Below are positions 25,407-34,991 of a stretch of DNA of 64,000 bases, in pieces. The translations under genes were made by a program, and so were the position numbers. This DNA is from Collinsella sp. AK_207A (lineage in GTDB: Bacteria; Actinomycetota; Coriobacteriia; Coriobacteriales; Coriobacteriaceae), in contig NZ_CABWID010000010.1 in NCBI RefSeq assembly GCF_902501965.1, forward strand, positions 248,001 to 312,000. The letters run 5' to 3'. The notes beneath the pieces were generated by a model, which saw only the letters and a program-made list of their open reading frames with translations, searched no databases and was not told where the DNA came from. The stretch's first letter is position 1, and each line of letters opens with the position of its first letter.

Positions 25407-25640
25407 TCACTCAGCAGTCGAGCCGGAATCGCTCGTACCAGAGGAGGAACTACTCTCCGATTCGCTCTCCATCATGGTGTTGAGCTCGGCGTTTTTCTGC
25501 TCAGCCTTGATATTCTCAGCACGCGTATCGGATGGCGTCGATGCCTTGATGCCGATAACGTAGGCCCCAAGTCCGCCCAACCCGAGCGCGATGAGCGCCG
25601 CAATGAGATAGGCAATCCAATGCCGTCTGATAAAGTCCAT
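25407..25640 (-). CDS. Small single-pass membrane protein, unknown function
   Basis: A 77-aa protein. The ATG at 25640 follows GTGGAGGAAGCG; the in-frame upstream extension has no ribosome site. A short basic start (MDFIRRHW) leads into one TM helix (IAYLIAALIALGLGGLGAYV). A hydrophilic exterior follows with a helical AENIKAEQKNAELN segment and a Ser/Glu-rich tail (SESESSSSSGTSDSG). The orientation is probably Nin-Cout. No family is recognised. It stands alone between the convergent VaFE gene and the M28-like gene. Confidence 0.7.
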   Translation of the reverse strand: MDFIRRHWIAYLIAALIALGLGGLGAYVIGIKASTPSDTRAENIKAEQKNAELNTMMESESESSSSSGTSDSGSTAE

Positions 25641-25802
25641 CGCTTCCTCCACACCCCCGAACCATAAACGACATGCTAACAGCTTTTCCAGTCTCTTCTT
25701 GCAGCTACTTGGCTCGATTGCCAGCAAAATGGGACCGGATACGATCCGATCCCATCATCGTTCCCCTTGCAAGTGCACTGAACGCCAGATGCCTCGCGAC
25801 CC

Positions 25803-28800
25803 TTAGGACCGGCGAATGGCCTCGGTCACCACGTTGGCCACGTGATTCACGTTGCGCGGATCGATATTGAACGGCTGGTCCTCCTCGTTGTGCGAGCACG
25901 CCAGATGCGTGGCGTCGATGCCGGCGAGCGTCAGGGCGCGCAGACTGAGCTCCATGGCGGCATGGGCGTCGGTATCGATGAACGGCATGTCCACCGCACC
26001 GATCTCGCCATGGAAGGCGGAAGACACGCGCGACACGAGCTTCATGATGCGCTTATCGCCCTTGAGCACGCGATTCTCGCCCTCGGTGGCAAGCATAGCC
26101 AAACGGCCGGCCCCCACGCTCTCGAGGTTGATGAGGAACACGCCGCGCAGATACTCGCGATGCGTGGAAAGGAAGGCCTTCATGCCTGCGTTGCCATACT
26201 CGGAAGCGCCGGTCGCCACGAACCAGATGTCGTGACCCAGGAGTTCGTCATCACCCATGCTGGTGATTGCATCGCGTAGCTCGTCCTCGGAGACACCCTC
26301 GGCTCCCGTGGCGCCACCCTTCCAGTCGTCATCGGAGTCGAAGTTATCCCAGCTGCCGATCTCGCCGCCGGTGCGCTTGGCGTCGAAATCGTCTCCCACG
26401 CCCAGCCACTCGCCCATGCTCTCCTGTTTATCCTTCTTACGGCCGAAGAGCTTGCCCAGGGCGTGCCGTTCCTTCTTGGGCGCCGGGGCTTCGGACTTGA
26501 TGGTCACAGGCGCAGGGGGCTTCGGCTCGCTCGTGGGAGCCATGGCCGCGTCCTCCGGGGTGACCAAGCTGAACCCGCTCGTCGTAGGCGTTTCCACCGC
26601 GGAAACGGGCACGGTCGGAATCGGACCCGATGAGGCAAAGGGATCACTCGGAGCGGTTGCCGGGTCGGGAATATCGAACAGCGCGGTGCGATTGGACGAA
26701 ACCGGCTGCTGATATGCCGAAGGATCGGGCACCACGGGAGGGATCTGACGGATAACGGTACCGTTCCCCATGCTCGGAATGTTCAGCGAGCGCTGCGGAC
26801 GCGGTGCGGGAGCGCTCTTCGCCTGGATCTGGGCCATCAGCGAATCAACGGTCTCCGCCGGCTGGGACACAGCCTGGGTAGCCTGGTCGTCCTGCGCCGG
26901 CATGGCAACCGTTGCGGAGAGATCGGCCTCGGCAGCGGGCTCCGGAGTACCCTCCTCGTTCGCAGACGCCTTGCTCGCGGGATCCTCGTCGGCCGCAAGA
27001 TCGATGGGAACCGTCACGGACACGGTCTTTTGCGGGTCGGTCGGCGCAGCGCCCTCTGCAGCGGGCGCCGCACCCGCTCCATCCGCCCCACCGGAGCGAG
27101 GCTCAGCCGTATCGGACGGCTCCTCGGCACCGTGCTCGTCATCCAGCTCGGCATACTCGACCACGGCATCCACCGCGTCTGCGTACTCGGCGGCATAGAG
27201 AAGGTGAGCGGGGGTCGCCTCGCCGGCATAGATCACGCCGGCAGGAGGCACAGGGATCTCTTCCGGCTCAGGGGTCTCTTCCGACCCAGGGGTCACCTGG
27301 GTCATCTGCTCCGACGCGGGCTCCGCCGTAGGAGCGGCATTTGTCGCGGGAGCAGCATCCCCCTCCGCGGCAGGCATATCGGTGTATGCCTCGCTCGTCG
27401 CAGGCCCGTCCGCGGTCGCGGCGACAACCTGCTCGTCCATCTCGGTCACAGCGGGAACAGCGGCATCGTCTGCTTGCGCAGCGACCTCGGCATTCGCTTC
27501 CTCTTCGACGGCGTCGCCATTCGCAACGGAAGCGGGCTCGGCCTCAACCGGAACGGCGGGCACCGCTGCGGAAACGGACGCCGCCGCGGAAGCGCCGTCA
27601 TCAGAGGAATCCTGGTCGGTCCCGTTCTCCCCCACGTACACAACGCGGCAAGAGACGGGAACCATGCCCAGGGAGTGAATCACATCGGAGCCGTAGCGAA
27701 TGTTGCCGAGCGCGTTCACCGGCACGGCGGTCGGCTGCGGCTCGGGCAAAACGGGCTCCTCCGTCTCCGGAGCGGAACCGTCGCGCGACTCATCTTCCTG
27801 CGCCGGCTCGGAAACAACCTCGTTACCCTCAGAAGCGGCCTCAGATGAAACGGGAACTGGAGCGGGAACGGGTGCGGCATCGTCTTCCACCGGCGCTACG
27901 GCGTTGGCGCCGCCAAACGAATCCAAGCCGGCATCGATACCCACACCGTCCATAGCCTGCGTAGACGCGGGCGTGGGCACGGGAGCAACAACGGGGGCGG
28001 CAGCCTCGGGAACGGCCGCGTCCTCGTCGGCGACCTCCTCGGGCGAAGCAACCTCCGCGCCGAGCATGTCACCATCCTCGCCACCGAACGCATCCACGTC
28101 CTCATCCGCGGAAGGCACGGCAAAGCTCGCTGCCAGGGAAGACTGGCGTCCCATATAGGCCTCGAACGGTTCGTCGTTCGGGAACTCCTCGCCGTGCGCC
28201 CAGGGGGCCACAGCGTCCATGACGCCCAACATGGCGGCCACGGAGGACTTGTTGCACACGGAACCCGAGGTATAGGGGGTGAAGAAACGGTTGGCGATGA
28301 TGGCCACGGCGTTCGCGAGCGGCACGAGGGCAGCAAGGATGGCGAGCACCCACAGAATCGCTTTTGCGGCGCCGGGCAGCGGCAGCAAGCGCACGACCGC
28401 GATGGCGGCGGGAACGATCATGGCGTAGGGCAGGAACTTGGCAACGAGCGGTCGATACGCGGCAAACGGCTCCTGCGCAAACAGGTCGGCACGCGGAGAA
28501 TCGTAATGGGCGACCACCACGACGGGGCGGTTGCGCGGAGACGCCATGGGGCCGGACGCCACATGGTGCGCGATCACGTTCTGCGAGAGACCGCCGGATC
28601 CCAGGTGGAAGAAATCGATACGGCCGGCGCGCTCCAAACCGAAGACCACAGCGGCGGCCACGGCGAACAGGAAGCCGAACACGCCGAGCGCCCCGCTGAA
28701 GCCCATGAGGAAGGCACCGAGAAAGAGCACGATGCCCAGAATCGCCCGAACCACCTTGGGCGTGCCGTTTGCGGTGAACTCCTGTACCTCAGGTTCAAAC

Positions 28801-28919
28801 CCGTGGGAGCGAAAGATATCTGCCACGAGGTCAGAAGCGGCGCGCTCCTCCTCGCTGCAAGCAGGCGTGATGCCGGTGTTTTGCAGCAGGTGATTGAGGT
28901 ACTTTTCGGTATTGGCCAT
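25803..28919 (-). CDS. M28 peptidase-like membrane protein with a long acidic insert and altered active site
   Basis: A 1038-aa protein. The N-terminal part (1-240) carries MANTEKYLNHLLQ, several TM segments (about 58-100 and 164-210) and the first M28 metal motif VVVVAHYDSP. About 560 Ala/Glu/Pro-rich low-complexity residues then interrupt the domain. The C-terminal part (about 900-1038) resumes it: WFVATGASEYGNAGMKAFL, FLINLESVGAG and HLACSHNEEDQPFNID. Compared with M28 enzymes the GxNDNASG element reads GSVCNKSS, so the bridging Asp is Cys. The catalytic-base Glu of the EE pair is Ser. It may therefore be a pseudo-peptidase or bind metal differently. The divergent WYL pair lies upstream. 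Confidence 0.8.
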   Translation of the reverse strand: MANTEKYLNHLLQNTGITPACSEEERAASDLVADIFRSHGFEPEVQEFTANGTPKVVRAILGIVLFLGAFLMGFSGALGVFGFLFAVAAAVVFGLERAGRIDFFHLGSGGLSQNVIAHHVASGPMASPRNRPVVVVAHYDSPRADLFAQEPFAAYRPLVAKFLPYAMIVPAAIAVVRLLPLPGAAKAILWVLAILAALVPLANAVAIIANRFFTPYTSGSVCNKSSVAAMLGVMDAVAPWAHGEEFPNDEPFEAYMGRQSSLAASFAVPSADEDVDAFGGEDGDMLGAEVASPEEVADEDAAVPEAAAPVVAPVPTPASTQAMDGVGIDAGLDSFGGANAVAPVEDDAAPVPAPVPVSSEAASEGNEVVSEPAQEDESRDGSAPETEEPVLPEPQPTAVPVNALGNIRYGSDVIHSLGMVPVSCRVVYVGENGTDQDSSDDGASAAASVSAAVPAVPVEAEPASVANGDAVEEEANAEVAAQADDAAVPAVTEMDEQVVAATADGPATSEAYTDMPAAEGDAAPATNAAPTAEPASEQMTQVTPGSEETPEPEEIPVPPAGVIYAGEATPAHLLYAAEYADAVDAVVEYAELDDEHGAEEPSDTAEPRSGGADGAGAAPAAEGAAPTDPQKTVSVTVPIDLAADEDPASKASANEEGTPEPAAEADLSATVAMPAQDDQATQAVSQPAETVDSLMAQIQAKSAPAPRPQRSLNIPSMGNGTVIRQIPPVVPDPSAYQQPVSSNRTALFDIPDPATAPSDPFASSGPIPTVPVSAVETPTTSGFSLVTPEDAAMAPTSEPKPPAPVTIKSEAPAPKKERHALGKLFGRKKDKQESMGEWLGVGDDFDAKRTGGEIGSWDNFDSDDDWKGGATGAEGVSEDELRDAITSMGDDELLGHDIWFVATGASEYGNAGMKAFLSTHREYLRGVFLINLESVGAGRLAMLATEGENRVLKGDKRIMKLVSRVSSAFHGEIGAVDMPFIDTDAHAAMELSLRALTLAGIDATHLACSHNEEDQPFNIDPRNVNHVANVVTEAIRRS

Positions 28920-29117
28920 AGGGGCTCCACATCAGATGCTCGACAAGTACGGACGCCCGCCTTGGCGGTGCGCCCATATATTCCGCAAGTATACCCTTAC
29001 TCAGGCCTACCTGCATCTTTTGCGTTTCCGCTGCATAAGTCCGCCGAGAGCGCAGTCCCTGTCGCAAAGTCCATATGGGCTAGAATGGACCGAACGAGAG
29101 TGCGGAAAGGAGCGCCC

Positions 29118-30122
29118 GTGGCTTCAGATAACGATGCATGGCGCATGATGAACCTGGCCTTCACGCTTAACACCTCGCGGCGGCCGGTGACCACGGAGGA
29201 GATCGTATCCGACTCCGACCTTGGCTACGGTTCCGCCAACAAGGACTCCGATAAGCGCAAGTTCCGGCGCGACCGCGCCGCCCTGGCCGAGCGGGGCATC
29301 CACGTGCGCGAGATTCGCCCGCTCGGAGCAAAGAACTCCGACCAGAGCTCCTGGACCATCGACGATAACTCCACCTACGCCGACACCCTCGACGCTGCCG
29401 ACACGGATGCGCTGCTCGCGGCGCTCGATGATCAGATGGCTCGGACCGACCTTCCCTACCGTGGGTCCCTTCCCGCGCTGCGCACCAAAGTGGCCATGGC
29501 GACTGGGAGGTTGAACCAGGTGGCGGACGGGGCCACCGAATCGGAATCGATCCAGACGCCTTCCAACAGCGCCGTCTTAGATGCGGTGTGGGGCGCCTAT
29601 CTACTCAGAAGGGGACTGCTCTTTGCATATCGCGACGGATCAGGCATTGAAACCAAGCGGACCGTCTTCATCTACGGCATCTTTACCAGAAACGGCCTCT
29701 GCTATTTCGTGGGCATGGATGATGTGGCCCAGGATATCCGAACCTTTCGAACCGACCGCGTCGCACGCGCGTACCAGCCAAAACCAAAAGACGTCTACGA
29801 GATTCCCGATAGCTTTCACCTCGATGAATACCTTTTTCTCCCCTTCGACCTTGCGATGGGCGACGACATAGACGCAACGTTCTCCTTCCCGGCCACGACG
29901 AATGCCGAGGAGATTCGCTCGCTCGGCTGCGAGCGTGGAACGCTTGAACGCGACGCGGGAGGGTTCTGGCGTTGGAGCGTGCACGTACGCGACCTCGATG
30001 CGGCGGCCGCCTTTGCCCTCAGCCATGCCCGCAGGGGCATGCGCTGCCTGGAACCTCCAGCCCTCGTGGATAGTTGGAACCGAATTATCAAAGAAGTGGT
30101 GGAGTGCCATGCCGGCGAGTAG
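29118..30122 (+). CDS. WYL-domain transcriptional regulator, PafB-like
   Basis: A 334-aa protein. The GTG at 29118 is placed 5 bases after GGAAAGGAG; the upstream open frame is a shadow. The N-terminus is a helix-turn-helix segment (MMNLAFTLNTSRRPVTTEEIVSD, DSDKRKFRRDRAALAERGI). The middle and C-terminal parts match the WYL arrangement, with a ligand-binding beta domain (TVFIYGIFTRNGLCYFVGMD, FRTDRVARA) and a C-terminal extension. It overlaps the next WYL gene by 14 bases. Adjacent WYL pairs (PafB/PafC) act as a heterodimeric activator in actinobacteria, often of the DNA-damage response. Target genes here are not shown. Confidence 0.85.
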   Translation: MASDNDAWRMMNLAFTLNTSRRPVTTEEIVSDSDLGYGSANKDSDKRKFRRDRAALAERGIHVREIRPLGAKNSDQSSWTIDDNSTYADTLDAADTDALLAALDDQMARTDLPYRGSLPALRTKVAMATGRLNQVADGATESESIQTPSNSAVLDAVWGAYLLRRGLLFAYRDGSGIETKRTVFIYGIFTRNGLCYFVGMDDVAQDIRTFRTDRVARAYQPKPKDVYEIPDSFHLDEYLFLPFDLAMGDDIDATFSFPATTNAEEIRSLGCERGTLERDAGGFWRWSVHVRDLDAAAAFALSHARRGMRCLEPPALVDSWNRIIKEVVECHAGE

Positions 30123-31020
30123 CAAGAAGAGCGCAAATACCGTCATTAACCTGCTCATCCTTTTGAACACCAAGGGCGGCGCCGTGGCACGCGAGGAGGC
30201 GTGCCGCATACTTGGCGTCCGCGACGGCGCGCTTGACGAGGCCCTCGATATCATCAACTCCCTGGCGAACCGCGAGTCGGGTGCGAGGGCCGTGGTCGTG
30301 GACGACGGTGAGACTCTCACGCGCCTGGGTCACTCGGCCGACCTCGCCCCGATTCGCCTGACCATAGACGAAGGGCTCATCCTCTCGCAGGTCATGACAG
30401 ATGTCGACTTGGATGAAACCCTCCGGCAACGCGTCGCCGATGCGTTGCTCCCCCTTGGAATAGCCCCCACGCGAGACGCCCGCGTGGCGGATACCACCCA
30501 CTATGGGCCCTATTACCAGCGCCTGAGCGAAGCGGTGGCCGACGGTATCCGCTGCCGCATCGTCTACCGCTCCGACCGGGAACCGGCGCCCACGACGCGG
30601 ACGATCGATCCGCTGCGGCTGCGCGTCGAGACGGGCATCTCCTACCTCGACGCCTGGGACGTGGAGCGCGACGCGCAGCGACGCTACCGCTTGGACCGTA
30701 TAACCCAGGTCTCCTTTACCGAGGACTCCGCAAATCGGCACACCTGGGACCGCGCCGGCCTTGCCGAAAGCCTGAAGCGCGACGGCCAGGTTGCCACGCT
30801 CGCCTTTCCCTCCGAGCGCCACGCCCATATGCGGGACTGGTCCGGCATGGGCGACGTGGTTACCGTGCGCGAGGGACTCGCCTTAGCGAGTGTTGCCTAC
30901 ACGAACGAGGCATGGCTCTTTGACCAGGTCCTTGAGGGTGCGGGCGAAATTCAAATCATAGCTCCGCTGGAGCTGCGGGAGCGGCTGCGCGACTACGCCG
31001 CCGCCCTTCTCACCGCGTAG
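30109..31020 (+). CDS. WYL-domain transcriptional regulator, PafC-like
   Basis: A 303-aa protein. The ATG at 30109 lies inside the end of the preceding gene with GTGGTGGAG upstream, so translation is coupled. An N-terminal HTH (TVINLLILLNTKGGAVAREEACRILG) is followed by the WYL ligand domain, where CRIVYRSDREPAPTTRTIDPLRL and SYLDAWDVERDAQRRYRLDRI are the typical strands. The classical W-Y-L triad is represented by SYLDAWD rather than an exact WYL. With its neighbour it forms a PafBC-like pair. It converges on the DinG-type helicase gene; a link to DNA damage is suggested by family and position but not demonstrated. Confidence 0.85.
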   Translation: MPASSKKSANTVINLLILLNTKGGAVAREEACRILGVRDGALDEALDIINSLANRESGARAVVVDDGETLTRLGHSADLAPIRLTIDEGLILSQVMTDVDLDETLRQRVADALLPLGIAPTRDARVADTTHYGPYYQRLSEAVADGIRCRIVYRSDREPAPTTRTIDPLRLRVETGISYLDAWDVERDAQRRYRLDRITQVSFTEDSANRHTWDRAGLAESLKRDGQVATLAFPSERHAHMRDWSGMGDVVTVREGLALASVAYTNEAWLFDQVLEGAGEIQIIAPLELRERLRDYAAALLTA

Positions 31021-31044
31021 AAGCGCCACCGACGCCGCCGGCGT

Positions 31045-33924
31045 CTACTCGTGACCGCGGCGCCACAACGTGAGAAACCGTCCCACCTGCCGCGCCTCGA
31101 GCCGCTGGTAGTCCGTGGGCAAACTCTTCAGGAACTGCTTTCCGTAGCCCTTGCTCACCAGGCGCGAGTCTGCCAGCACGAGCACGCCCGCGTCCGTGGA
31201 AGATCGGATGAGCCGGCCGGCTGCCTGCTTGACCTCGAGTACGGCATCGGGAAGCGCGTACCGGGCCCAGGCGCGGTTCTCGCGAACTTCGCGCTCGCAC
31301 GAGAGCGGGTCGGTGGGCGGGCTGAACGGCAGTTTGGGAATCACCACGCAGCGCAGCGTCTCGCCACTGGCGTCGAACCCTTCCCAAAACGCCTTGAGTG
31401 CAAAGAGCGAGGAGGCCTTATCGGCCAGGAACTTCTCCCGCAAGCGTCGAACGCTCGTCCCGTGCGCCTGATAGTCCAGCACCAAACCCTCCCGGGCCAG
31501 GCGCGGAGCCACCCGTTCATAGAGGTCCTCCATGTCGCGCCGGTTGGTGAACAGCGTCAGCGTCGAGCCGCCCATGGCAACGTGCACATCCACGAGCAGC
31601 TCCTCGAGGGCGTTCAGGTAGGCATCGCGATTGCGCGGATCGGGAAGATCACCCGCCACCACCACGGCCATGTTGCGCTCGAAATCGTAGCTCGAGTCCA
31701 GATGACGCGAGCTGCTCGCGCCCGCAGGAAGACGGTCGAGCCCCACGGCATGGTTGAAGTGCTCAAACGAGTTCGAGATGCTACAGGTAGCCGAGGTGAA
31801 GATGACCGTCTTCATCTCGGGCAACCACTCCTCGGCAAGCGCCTCGCCGATATCCATGCGCTCCGCCGTCAACGATTCGCCGCCCACCCGGAGCCGGTGA
31901 TTCACCTGGAAGGAGTACACGTAGCGATCATCCGTGCCATCCATGACGAGTTTGAGCACGTCCCGCAGATCAGCGAGGGAGTTCGCCGCATCCGAGAGGT
32001 CGGCGATGGCTTCCGGTTTCTCCTCGCTCGCCGCTTGCACCAAACCCGCAAGGTTCTTGGCAGCCCCGTCGAGCGCGTCCCGCGCCGCGGCGGCAACCGG
32101 GAGAAAAGTCTCCCATGCCTGGGAGGCGCGCAGCTCCGCGCCGATCCACGTGTTCACGTTGTCGAAGCCGCCGCGCGCCTTCTTACCGAGCAGGCGGATG
32201 CCGTCGAAGAGGTCGGCCAAGGATGAGGACGCGCGCTGCACCGAGGCGACTGCCTTGGCCAGCACGCCCAGGTAGAGCGTGGCGGCATCTGATGCAGCTA
32301 GGTCGTGCGCGGCGCGGCCCAGCGAACCCGTGCGGTCGGTACCCAGGCGCTCGAACAGAGCACGCACTTCATCAGCCGAAACCGTGAGCGCCCACTGACG
32401 GCGCGCCTCCTTTTCCACGGAGTGCGCCTCATCTACCACCCAATGTCTGATCGGCGGCAGGATCTTTCCGTCTGCGGCGACGTTTCGAAAGAGCAGCGAG
32501 TGGTTCGTGACCACCACGTCCGAGCGGGCAGCACGGCGGCGCGCGCCATGCACCAGGCATCCTTCCGGATAGAACGGGCAAAGCCTCCGGGCGCACTCTC
32601 GCGAGCTGCACGTGAGGTCGGCACGGTTTACGCTGCGCCAGCGAATACCAAGCCCGTCCAGGTCTCCCGAGGGAGACTGACACGCGAACGCGTAGATGAC
32701 CGCGATCGCCGTGAGCGTATCGGCCGGGTTCTTATCGGTTTTGACCTCCTGGGCGCGTGCCAGACGTTCCAGGCGGCGGAGACACGGGTAGTGGTCGTAC
32801 CCCTTGAGTGCGCAGAACGAAAGGCCACCGGGAAGCTCGCGGGCGAGTCGGGGCAGCTCCTGGTACATGAGCTGGTCGGCCAGGTTGTTCGATTTGGTGG
32901 CAACGCCCACCGTTATCTTGTTACGGCGCGCAGCCTCCGCCATGGGAACCAGGTACGCCACGGACTTACCGACACCCGTGCCCGCTTCGATCACGCGGTG
33001 CGTGGAGGTCGCCAGGGCATCGCGCACCGTTACGGCCATGGCCATCTGCTCCTCGCGCGGCTCGTAGCCCGGATACATCCGGCTCACCAGGCCACCGGGG
33101 GCAAAATCCTCCTCCACCTCGGCAGCGCTTGGCACGTCGAGCGCGGGCAGGTCGTCGGCATTCACCCGTTCGGGCTCGCTTACCGCCCGTACCACCTTTG
33201 AGCGTGCCTCTACCAGGGAAAACGTTGCCGTCGGCTGGCTGCCGGCAAGGTACGAGAAAATCGGCCGGTACGCCCACGGCACCTCGGGATGCATATCGGC
33301 CAACCGGCGCAGGAGCCCCTGCGGCAGATCGTCCAGGGCGGCGAGCAGGATACGCCAGACCCCGCAGAGTGCATCGACATCATCCACCGCGCGGTGGCTC
33401 ACTGCGGCGCACCCAAAGAGCTCGGCCATGCTCGACAGTTTGTGCGAAGCCAGACGGGGCAGGGCGATGCGCGAAAGGGCGAGCGAATCGATCCAGAGGT
33501 CGCTCACCTTCACACCGCCCTTCACGCTCTCGATGAAGGAGCGGTCGAAGGTAGCGTTATGGGCGATCACCGGGGCGCCGTCCACGAACCGAGCCAGGTC
33601 GGCCACGGCATCCTGCGCTTCGGGAGCGTTTGTAACCTGCGCGTTCGTGATGCTTGTAAGCTTGGTTATCTCAGGCGGAATAAGCCCGTGCGGATGCACG
33701 AACGTGTCGAAGCGATCTACCACCGTGCGACCGGAGAGGCGCGCGGCGGAAATCTCGATCAGCTCGTTCTCGGAAACCGAAAGCCCCGTGGTCTCGGTAT
33801 CGAGCACCACGACGTCTTCCTCGATCAGCCCGAACGACTGGGTACGAGCGCGTTCGGGCAGTTTGGCATAGGCGTCGATAACGAACTGGGGGGTTCCCGG
33901 CAGGACCGCTTCGCTGAAATTCAT
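31045..33924 (-). CDS. DinG-type helicase with N-terminal DnaQ-like 3'-5' exonuclease domain
   Basis: A 959-aa protein. The ATG at 33924 shares its first base with the ddl stop (TGATG), so the genes are coupled. The exonuclease domain (about 38-195) has LDTETTG (D42, E44), HNATFD and HRAVDDVDA. The XPD/DinG helicase domain follows, with AGTGVGKS (about 314-321) and a DEAH box (VVDEAHSVEK). A cluster of cysteines between them (CQSPSGD, CSSRECARRLCPFYPEGC) resembles the Fe-S region of this family. The C-terminal motifs LFTNRRDM, FWEGFDASGE and QAAGRLIR complete superfamily 2. It probably unwinds and trims DNA during repair. Confidence 0.92.
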   Translation of the reverse strand: MNFSEAVLPGTPQFVIDAYAKLPERARTQSFGLIEEDVVVLDTETTGLSVSENELIEISAARLSGRTVVDRFDTFVHPHGLIPPEITKLTSITNAQVTNAPEAQDAVADLARFVDGAPVIAHNATFDRSFIESVKGGVKVSDLWIDSLALSRIALPRLASHKLSSMAELFGCAAVSHRAVDDVDALCGVWRILLAALDDLPQGLLRRLADMHPEVPWAYRPIFSYLAGSQPTATFSLVEARSKVVRAVSEPERVNADDLPALDVPSAAEVEEDFAPGGLVSRMYPGYEPREEQMAMAVTVRDALATSTHRVIEAGTGVGKSVAYLVPMAEAARRNKITVGVATKSNNLADQLMYQELPRLARELPGGLSFCALKGYDHYPCLRRLERLARAQEVKTDKNPADTLTAIAVIYAFACQSPSGDLDGLGIRWRSVNRADLTCSSRECARRLCPFYPEGCLVHGARRRAARSDVVVTNHSLLFRNVAADGKILPPIRHWVVDEAHSVEKEARRQWALTVSADEVRALFERLGTDRTGSLGRAAHDLAASDAATLYLGVLAKAVASVQRASSSLADLFDGIRLLGKKARGGFDNVNTWIGAELRASQAWETFLPVAAAARDALDGAAKNLAGLVQAASEEKPEAIADLSDAANSLADLRDVLKLVMDGTDDRYVYSFQVNHRLRVGGESLTAERMDIGEALAEEWLPEMKTVIFTSATCSISNSFEHFNHAVGLDRLPAGASSSRHLDSSYDFERNMAVVVAGDLPDPRNRDAYLNALEELLVDVHVAMGGSTLTLFTNRRDMEDLYERVAPRLAREGLVLDYQAHGTSVRRLREKFLADKASSLFALKAFWEGFDASGETLRCVVIPKLPFSPPTDPLSCEREVRENRAWARYALPDAVLEVKQAAGRLIRSSTDAGVLVLADSRLVSKGYGKQFLKSLPTDYQRLEARQVGRFLTLWRRGHE

Positions 33925-34889
33925 CAGGCTCCCGCCCGCTCGATTGCCATGTCGACCAACCCTGCGCATACCTCGGGAAACGTCAAGTCGGACGTGTGCC
34001 GAATCTCATCGGGATACAGCGAGGTATCGGTCATGCCGGGAATGGTGTTGGTCTCCAGGATGACCGGGCCTTCCGGTGTGACGATGAAATCGCTGCGCGA
34101 TATTCCCAGGCAGCCCAGGGCACGGTGCGCCGCGCAGGCGAGTTCCTCGGTTCGCTGGTACAGCTCAGGGGAGATCTGGGCCGGGATACGGTGGAGCTTG
34201 GAGGGATCGATGTACTTCACGCTCGTGTCGTAGTACTCGGCACCCTCGTTCTGTACGCACACCTCAACGATGGGCAGCGCGCGCAGGTGCGCATCGTCGC
34301 CGAAGACGCCCACGGTCACCTCGGTACCGCGCACGCGGCGCTCTACGAGCACCTTTTCGCCGTACTCGAACGCGTGCTCGATGGCGCGCGGGAGCTCGGA
34401 CGGATCCTTGACGAGCGAGATACCATAGCTCGAACCGTTTACCGCCGGTTTGACGAAACACTCGCCGCCTACGATCTTCACGATCTCGTCCACATCGTAG
34501 TCATTGCCGCGCTCGATGGCGCAACCGGGGGCGACGGGGATGCCGGCGCGGGCATAGAGCAGCTTGGAGAGCTCCTTATCGGCTGCGCACGCGCTCGCCG
34601 CCACGTTCGACCCGGTATAGGGAATACGCAGCACCTCAAGGAGACCCTGCATCGCGCCATCTTCACCCATAGCACCGTGGAGTGCCAGAAACGCGCAGTC
34701 GAACGAGCCTCCCGTTAGGGTGTCTATAAATGATGAATTTCCGGTATCGACGAGCTTGACTACGCCGAAACCGGCCTGTTCGAGCGCCCGCGCCGCATTC
34801 GCACCCGATGCCAGTGAAATCTCCCGCTCGCTCGACGTGCCGCCCGCGAGCACGGCGATGCGCATACTCTCCCTGCCGTTCGCAGCCAT
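33924..34889 (-). CDS. ddl: D-alanine-D-alanine ligase
   Basis: Joins two D-alanines with ATP for peptidoglycan precursor synthesis in the cytoplasm. The 321-aa product has the ATP-grasp pattern: LAGGTSSEREISLASG, LHGAMGEDGAMQGLLE, YTGSNVAASACAADKELSK, CFVKPAVNGSSYGISLVKD and the C-terminal metal-binding element VILETNTIPGMTDTSLYP. The ATG at 34889 is three bases from AAAGGAGGAG. The frame stays open back to a TTG at 34943. The ribosome site is embedded in a structured leader (see 34892-34931). The gene is co-transcribed with the downstream DinG-type gene by a one-base overlap, an uncommon pairing. Confidence 0.96.
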   Translation of the reverse strand: MAANGRESMRIAVLAGGTSSEREISLASGANAARALEQAGFGVVKLVDTGNSSFIDTLTGGSFDCAFLALHGAMGEDGAMQGLLEVLRIPYTGSNVAASACAADKELSKLLYARAGIPVAPGCAIERGNDYDVDEIVKIVGGECFVKPAVNGSSYGISLVKDPSELPRAIEHAFEYGEKVLVERRVRGTEVTVGVFGDDAHLRALPIVEVCVQNEGAEYYDTSVKYIDPSKLHRIPAQISPELYQRTEELACAAHRALGCLGISRSDFIVTPEGPVILETNTIPGMTDTSLYPDEIRHTSDLTFPEVCAGLVDMAIERAGA

Positions 34890-34891
34890 AG

Positions 34892-34931
34892 CTCCTCCTT
34901 TTTCGTGACAAAGGAGGAGTCCTTTTGTCAC
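34892..34931 (-). promoter_or_regulatory. Structured ddl leader with two mutually exclusive hairpins
   Basis: In the mRNA, GTGACAAAAGGA can pair with TCCTTTGTCAC (34905-34931). Alternatively CTCCTCCTT (34911-34919) pairs with the ribosome site AAGGAGGAG (34892-34900). The two share the same middle segment, so only one can form; the second hides the ribosome site. This is the layout of a translational switch. Confidence 0.6.
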
Positions 34932-34991
34932 GCGCTCGATCAATCCTTTATTGTATAGGCATCATCGCCCTAAATCCTCGAAAGGCATCAT

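Noticed and set aside
28194-29117. N-terminal extension of the first WYL gene by 308 codons
   Set aside because: It is antisense to the M28-like gene; GGAAAGGAG before GTG 29118 and the HTH just after it mark the true start.
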